Below, one piece after another: positions 5,422 to 7,594 of a stretch of DNA of 7,594 nt (the stretch's first letter is position 1; every line of letters begins with the position of its first letter). The DNA is from Acidobacteriota bacterium. GTDB lineage: Bacteria > Acidobacteriota > Vicinamibacteria > Vicinamibacterales > UBA2999. A model generated the notes under the pieces. That model was not told where the DNA came from. It saw only the letters and a program-made list of their open reading frames with translations, and made no database searches. The translations under genes and the position numbers were made by a program. Where the stretch lies: positions 1 through 7,594 of the forward strand of contig JADZBZ010000503.1 in assembly GCA_020851835.1 (NCBI GenBank). Reading direction: 5' to 3'.

Positions 5422-7260
5422 TTGTCTGTTGACGTGTCTCTGCTGCCCAATCTGAAGAACATCGCCACGCGCCTCCGCATCGAGTCCATCCGGGCCACGA
5501 CCGCGGCCGGCAGTGGGCACCCGACCAGTTGCCAGTCCGCCGCGGATCTCACGGCGGCGCTCTTCTTCGCCGAGATGCGCTTCGACCCCGAGCATCCGCA
5601 GCACCCGCTGGCCGATCGGCTGGTGCTGTCGAAGGGCCACGCGGCGCCGCTGCTCTACGCGGCCTGGGCCGAGGTCGGGTTCATCCCGCGCGAACGACTC
5701 ACGGACCTGCGCCAGATCACCTCGGATCTCGAAGGCCATCCCACGCCGCGCCTGCCGTTCGTGGACGTCGCCACCGGCTCGCTCGGTCAGGGCCTGGCGG
5801 CCGGCGTGGGCACGGCGCTCAACGCGCGCCGTATCGGGTCCGACTACCGGACCTACGTGCTGATGGGCGACGGCGAGACGGCGGAGGGATCGGTATGGGA
5901 GGCCGCGTCGGTCGCCCACCACTTCGCCCTCGACGCGATCTGCGCGCTGGTGGACGTCAACGCGCTCGGCCAGAGCCAGGCGACCGAATTCGCCCACGAC
6001 ATGGAGGCCCACCGCCGGCGCTGGGATGCCTTCGGCTGGCACACGGTCGTCATCGACGGCCACGACATGGCGGCCGTGCTGGCCGCGCTGGCCGAGGCGC
6101 GCGCGACGAAGAGACGCCCCACCGTGATCCTGGCGCGTACGCTCAAGGGCAAGGGCGTGTCGAGTGTCGAGGGCAAGCTGGGCTGGCACGGCAGACCGTT
6201 CAAGCCCGAAGAGGCCGTGAAGGCGATTGCCGAGCTCGAGGTGCAGCTCGAGCCCGAAGTGGCGCCGACGCCGCCCGTGCCCAGGCCGCCGGCCCCACCG
6301 GCGGAACCCACGCCCGGGTCCATGCCCGCGCCGTCATACCGGCTCGGTGAACAGGTCGCCACGCGCGAGGCCTATGGCACGGCCATCGCCAAGCTCGCAT
6401 CGGTGGATACCCGAGTCGTGGCGCTCGATGCGGATGTCAAGAACTCCTCCTTCAGCGAGAAGTTCGAAGCCGCGCACGCGGACCGCTTCTACGAGTTCTT
6501 CATCGCCGAGCAGGCGATGATCGGCGCGGCCATGGGTCTGGCGGCGCGCGGCGCGGTGCCATTCCCTTCCACGTTCGCGACCTTCCTCACGCGAGCGGCC
6601 GACTTCATCCGCATGGCGGCCATCAGCGACGTCAACGTCAAGCTCGCCGGCTCCCACGCCGGCGTGTCGATTGGCGAGGACGGGCCGTCGCAGATGGCGC
6701 TCGAAGACTTCGCCATGACGACGGCCCAGCCCAACTTCACCGTGCTGTGCCCGGCCGACGCCGTGAGCACCGAGCGGCTCATCGGCGAGATGGCCCGCCA
6801 TCATGGTCCGATGTACATGCGGACCTCCCGCCCGAAGACCCCCGTCATCTACGACAACGACGAGGCGTTTCCGATTGGTGGGCTCAAGGTGCTGCGTCAG
6901 AGCCCGCACGACACGGCCACCGTGATCGCCGCCGGTGTGACGCTGTTCGAGGCGCTCGAGGCGCATGACGTCCTGAAGGCCGAAGGCGTGTCGATTCGCG
7001 TGATCGACGTGTACTGCATTCAGCCGGTCGATCGGCAGGCGCTGGTGGACGCTGGCCTCGACACCGGACGCCTCATCACCGTGGAGGATCACTACCTCGC
7101 CGGCGGTATCGGCGACGCCGTGTCGCGGGCGGTGGCCGAAGCCGGGCTCACGGTGACCCGCCTGGCCGTCGACGAGATTCCGCGCAGCGGCAAGCCCGAC
7201 GAGCTCATCGACAAGTACGGCATCTCCGCCCGCGCGATCGTCGAGGCGGTCCGACGCTGA
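5422..7260 (+). CDS. tkt: Transketolase, animal-like short form
   Basis: This 612-residue thiamine-diphosphate enzyme moves two-carbon ketol units between sugar phosphates in the pentose phosphate pathway, in the cytoplasm. Thiamine-binding and substrate residues line up with human TKT: GSGHPTSC with H33, SKGHAAP with H73, ATGSLGQGL (117-125), GDGE (149-152) with metal ligand N180, H256 in GWHGRP, catalytic E363 in IAEQAM, H412 in GSHAGVSIGEDGPSQ and R470 in RTSRP. The stretch SIGEDGPSQMALED and the C-terminal VEDHYLAGGIG/IPRSGKPDEL are of the animal type; E. coli TktA instead has SIGLGEDGPTHQP. The length is also near human TKT (623), not TktA (663). The linker between the pyrophosphate and pyrimidine domains (about 277-306) is unusually rich in proline. 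A TTG start is chosen on homology and the G-rich site before it. The PD40 gene follows after 14 bases. DXP synthase and pyruvate dehydrogenase E1 were considered and do not fit the motifs. Confidence 0.95.
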   Translation: MSVDVSLLPNLKNIATRLRIESIRATTAAGSGHPTSCQSAADLTAALFFAEMRFDPEHPQHPLADRLVLSKGHAAPLLYAAWAEVGFIPRERLTDLRQITSDLEGHPTPRLPFVDVATGSLGQGLAAGVGTALNARRIGSDYRTYVLMGDGETAEGSVWEAASVAHHFALDAICALVDVNALGQSQATEFAHDMEAHRRRWDAFGWHTVVIDGHDMAAVLAALAEARATKRRPTVILARTLKGKGVSSVEGKLGWHGRPFKPEEAVKAIAELEVQLEPEVAPTPPVPRPPAPPAEPTPGSMPAPSYRLGEQVATREAYGTAIAKLASVDTRVVALDADVKNSSFSEKFEAAHADRFYEFFIAEQAMIGAAMGLAARGAVPFPSTFATFLTRAADFIRMAAISDVNVKLAGSHAGVSIGEDGPSQMALEDFAMTTAQPNFTVLCPADAVSTERLIGEMARHHGPMYMRTSRPKTPVIYDNDEAFPIGGLKVLRQSPHDTATVIAAGVTLFEALEAHDVLKAEGVSIRVIDVYCIQPVDRQALVDAGLDTGRLITVEDHYLAGGIGDAVSRAVAEAGLTVTRLAVDEIPRSGKPDELIDKYGISARAIVEAVRR

Positions 7261-7274
7261 GAGGACGCCCCCGC

Positions 7275-7594
7275 ATGCCCGTCGTGCGCCTCACGTGCGG
7301 TGTCCTGATCCTTCTGCTCGCGATGCAGCCCGGCAGCCAGGCCCGGCAGCGCGCACCGGGCGTGCAGGAGGCGGCCTGGGCGCCCGACGGCCGCCGCATC
7401 GCCGTCTCGTACCTGGATCGCATCTGGACCATGGCCCCGGACGGTCGTCAGCCGCGGGCCCTCGCCCGCGTCGATTCCGGGGCGGTGGAGCGCGAGCCCG
7501 CCTGGTCGCCCGACGGCGCGCGGATCGCCTACGCCGCCAACAAGGGTGACGGCTTCGACATTGTCGTGGCCACGGTACGGACCGGAGCGGCGTC
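7275..7594 (+). CDS. Exported PD40/TolB-type beta-propeller protein, N-terminal part (cut by window end)
   Basis: The first 106 residues are visible. A short signal peptide is likely: Arg at position 5, a hydrophobic core about 8-17 (CGVLILLLAM), and a plausible cleavage site after SQA at 21-23. Two PD40 (WD40-like, TolB-type) blades follow: AAWAPDGRRIAVSY...IWTMAPDGRQPRAL (about 33-63) and PAWSPDGARIAYAANKGDGFDIVV (about 75-98). Such N-terminal propellers occur alone, in TolB-like proteins, and in front of amidohydrolase or S9 peptidase domains; the missing part decides which. The ATG at 7275 has GAGGA at 7261-7265 nine bases upstream, directly after the transketolase stop, so the two genes probably share a transcript. 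The Cys at position 8 is too early for a lipobox. Confidence 0.82.
   Translation, partial: MPVVRLTCGVLILLLAMQPGSQARQRAPGVQEAAWAPDGRRIAVSYLDRIWTMAPDGRQPRALARVDSGAVEREPAWSPDGARIAYAANKGDGFDIVVATVRTGAA

Noticed and set aside
5301..5552. An 84-residue N-terminal extension of the DUF4149 protein
   Set aside because: It would run antisense into the transketolase coding region and across the control region, and its residues are not hydrophobic or conserved-looking.
1..7594. CRISPR array, mobile element, defence or biosynthetic cluster
   Set aside because: No spaced repeats, transposase or integrase motifs, target-site duplications, or toxin/nuclease motifs were seen on either strand. Apart from the NIPSNAP remnant and an uncharacterised membrane protein, the genes are recognisable metabolic or export types.

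Overview
This is a GC-rich bacterial chromosome window that is almost fully coding. It carries six complete genes, two genes cut by the window edges, and one gene remnant. The gene mix suggests a soil-type Acidobacteriota (perhaps Vicinamibacteria-like): an animal-like short transketolase, a NIPSNAP-type remnant, a secreted PD40-repeat protein and a stand-alone proline dehydrogenase. That placement is inference from gene content; no rRNA or other direct marker is present.

Left part (1-1628). The 5' end of a CCA-adding enzyme / poly(A) polymerase family gene (cca) runs leftward off the window. Divergent from it, and starting almost on top of its start codon, is a small reading frame that matches only the middle of a NIPSNAP protein. 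It stops early, and its stop codon overlaps the ATG of a complete M20 zinc peptidase/deacylase of the ArgE/DapE type.

Middle part (1695-5300, all on the minus strand). Four closely packed genes look like one operon, transcribed in the order DUF4149-like membrane protein, NAD-type isocitrate dehydrogenase, PlsB-type glycerol-phosphate acyltransferase, proline dehydrogenase. The first two overlap by four bases and the later gaps are about 40 and 18 bases. The set joins the TCA cycle, proline catabolism feeding glutamate and 2-oxoglutarate, and phospholipid synthesis. No P5C dehydrogenase lies in the window. The operon converges on the M20 gene over 66 bases that hold no clear terminator.

Right part (5301-7594). 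A 121-base divergent control region separates the operon from a rightward pair: transketolase (tkt, strongly animal-like, with a proline-rich linker) and, 14 bases later, the start of an exported PD40/TolB-type beta-propeller protein cut by the window end. The control region holds a perfect 10-bp-arm inverted repeat and, on the minus strand, a consensus TATAAT placed so that the DUF4149 transcript would be leaderless or nearly so.

I see no CRISPR, insertion sequence, tRNA, rRNA, phage gene or defence system. Most content is housekeeping metabolism. The items most worth a second look are the inverted repeat with the leaderless-type promoter, the 28-bp perfect palindrome inside cca, the NIPSNAP remnant fused by overlap to the peptidase gene, and the eukaryote-like transketolase.
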